Below, one piece after another: positions 4,454-5,220 of a stretch of 5,220 bases of DNA (position 1 is its first letter; the number at the start of each line of letters is the position of its first letter). The position numbers were made by a program, and so were the translations under genes. Under the pieces are notes generated by a model, which saw nothing but the letters and a program-made list of their open reading frames with translations, was not told where the DNA came from and did no database searches. Location of the stretch: NCBI GenBank assembly GCA_025362705.1, contig JANYFH010000316.1, positions 1 through 5,220 on the forward strand. Direction: 5' to 3'. Source of the stretch: Betaproteobacteria bacterium (lineage in GTDB: Bacteria; Pseudomonadota; Gammaproteobacteria; Burkholderiales; Usitatibacteraceae).

Positions 4454-5220
4454 TCAGTTTGCCTGCTTCATCAAATGGTGCGCTTCCAGATGATGATTAG
4501 CGCAATAGGTTATTACATCCGCTAGTTTGGACGGACGCTCCCCTTCATTGAGAGGACGTGTGTGATGCACCTGTAGCATATGACGTTGATCAACCGCGCA
4601 ACCAGCCCACTGACATCGATATTGATCCCGCCTTAATGCCGCCAACTTCAACGCCGTATTTCGCTTTAACTCGTCTGACAGAACCTCTTTTCTTTGCCCC
4701 TCATCAAACGTCCGCACGCTCGTACTGAATCGTACCGGAATCGCTGCCGCCAACTCCGGGCGATTAAAGCGCGGATCGAGCAGCAATAGCCTGCACACTG
4801 CATCCTGAGTGCGCAGACCGCGATGCAAGCCTTGATTGATGCGGCGGATCGCCGTGACCTTGCTGTCGATGTACTGGGTAATCTGCTGACCATCGATCTC
4901 CGTCGGCGCACCGTAAGGCGCTTTCGGGACTACAACAGTCCTCCAGCGCAATGCCGGTGAATCCAGCCCACTCCAAGCCCCTGCCGCGACCAGAATGCCA
5001 TCAGGCTGGCAACGCGCCACGGCATCGACGAGTGCTTCACCTTTTTCCCGCACAACCGCGCCCTTGAGCAGTGCTCCCAACCTCTCCGCGTCGGCATGGC
5101 TTGTCGTCAGCACTAGACAAGGGCGCTCGGCGGACAAGATGCTCCGAGCCTGCTCCTCATCCGATACCTCATCGGCGGCGATTTCTACCGTAAGCTTGCC
5201 GTGCATCGCGGGATCAATAT
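4454..5220 (-). CDS. DinG/XPD-type helicase C-terminal domain fused to an HNH nuclease domain, 5' end outside window
   Basis: The frame stays open through the right edge (codons for I, D, P, A precede the ATG at 5206), so that ATG is probably internal and the gene starts outside. Residues here are counted from the 5206 methionine. Residues about 28-150 resemble helicase domain 2 of DinG/Rad3-type superfamily 2 helicases: PCLVLTTSHADAERLGALL (29-47), a motif V-like VAAGAWSGLDSP (73-84), VVVPKAPYGAPTE (91-103), and a motif VI-like INQGLHRGLRTQDA (123-136) followed by LLLLDPRF (140-147). Residues about 190-245 are an HNH domain: the zinc pair C198/C203, the catalytic LQVHHTRPL (211-219), and ITYCANHHLEAHH (232-244). 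The usual asparagine before the CxxH block appears to be D230. Motor motifs I and II would lie upstream and are not visible. The family unwinds DNA or R-loops with ATP; the HNH part is expected to cut DNA. A role in defence is inference only. Alternatives are a restriction-like helicase-nuclease or a phage or plasmid replication factor. Confidence 0.72.
   Translation of the reverse strand, partial: IDPAMHGKLTVEIAADEVSDEEQARSILSAERPCLVLTTSHADAERLGALLKGAVVREKGEALVDAVARCQPDGILVAAGAWSGLDSPALRWRTVVVPKAPYGAPTEIDGQQITQYIDSKVTAIRRINQGLHRGLRTQDAVCRLLLLDPRFNRPELAAAIPVRFSTSVRTFDEGQRKEVLSDELKRNTALKLAALRRDQYRCQWAGCAVDQRHMLQVHHTRPLNEGERPSKLADVITYCANHHLEAHHLMKQAN

Noticed and set aside
4318..4500. Small plus-strand ORFs (4248-4493 and 4318-4500) in the gap and over the HNH end
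   Set aside because: No ribosome site or recognisable motif was found, and they run into the antisense of the HNH domain.
4666..4976. Minus-strand ORFs 4666-4911 and 4764-4976
   Set aside because: They are other-frame shadows of the helicase-HNH gene, which has clear motifs in its own frame.

Overview
The window is bacterial and reads as a proteobacterial chromosome, most likely gamma- or betaproteobacterial. The reasons are the liu-type leucine-degradation gene order, a glycine-zipper envelope protein of the kind found in Gram-negative bacteria, and GC-rich coding DNA with Shine-Dalgarno-led genes. The sequence alone does not fix the genus.

Positions 1-3474 are a plus-strand operon for leucine/isovalerate catabolism. 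It runs from the 3' end of the methylcrotonyl-CoA carboxylase carboxyltransferase subunit (liuB/mccB), through methylglutaconyl-CoA hydratase (liuC), to the biotin-carrying carboxylase subunit (liuD/mccA). LiuB and LiuD together carboxylate 3-methylcrotonyl-CoA, and LiuC hydrates the product to HMG-CoA. A hairpin terminator that can work in both directions closes the operon at about 3487-3522, so HMG-CoA lyase (liuE) does not follow directly.

Between liuB and liuC sits an accessory insert (about 202-697). It consists of a DUF559 (Vsr/PD-(D/E)XK-like) nuclease-fold gene surrounded by three copies of a C-tract/G-tract hairpin repeat. Copies 1 and 2 are inverted and exactly symmetrical about position 251, where a third small hairpin lies. 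Copy 3, in direct orientation, encodes the nuclease's C-terminal tail and ends just before liuC. The G-tracts of copies 2 and 3 lie at Shine-Dalgarno distance from the nuclease and liuC starts.

Positions 3539-4165 (minus strand) encode an exported glycine-zipper protein that converges on liuD across the shared terminator. After a 288-base gap with no convincing gene, the minus strand from 4454 to the right edge holds the 3' part of a gene joining a DinG/XPD-type helicase C-terminal domain to a C-terminal HNH nuclease domain. Its 5' part lies outside the window.

The two parts most worth following up are the REPIN-like repeat plus DUF559 insert inside a metabolic operon, and the truncated helicase-HNH fusion at the right edge.
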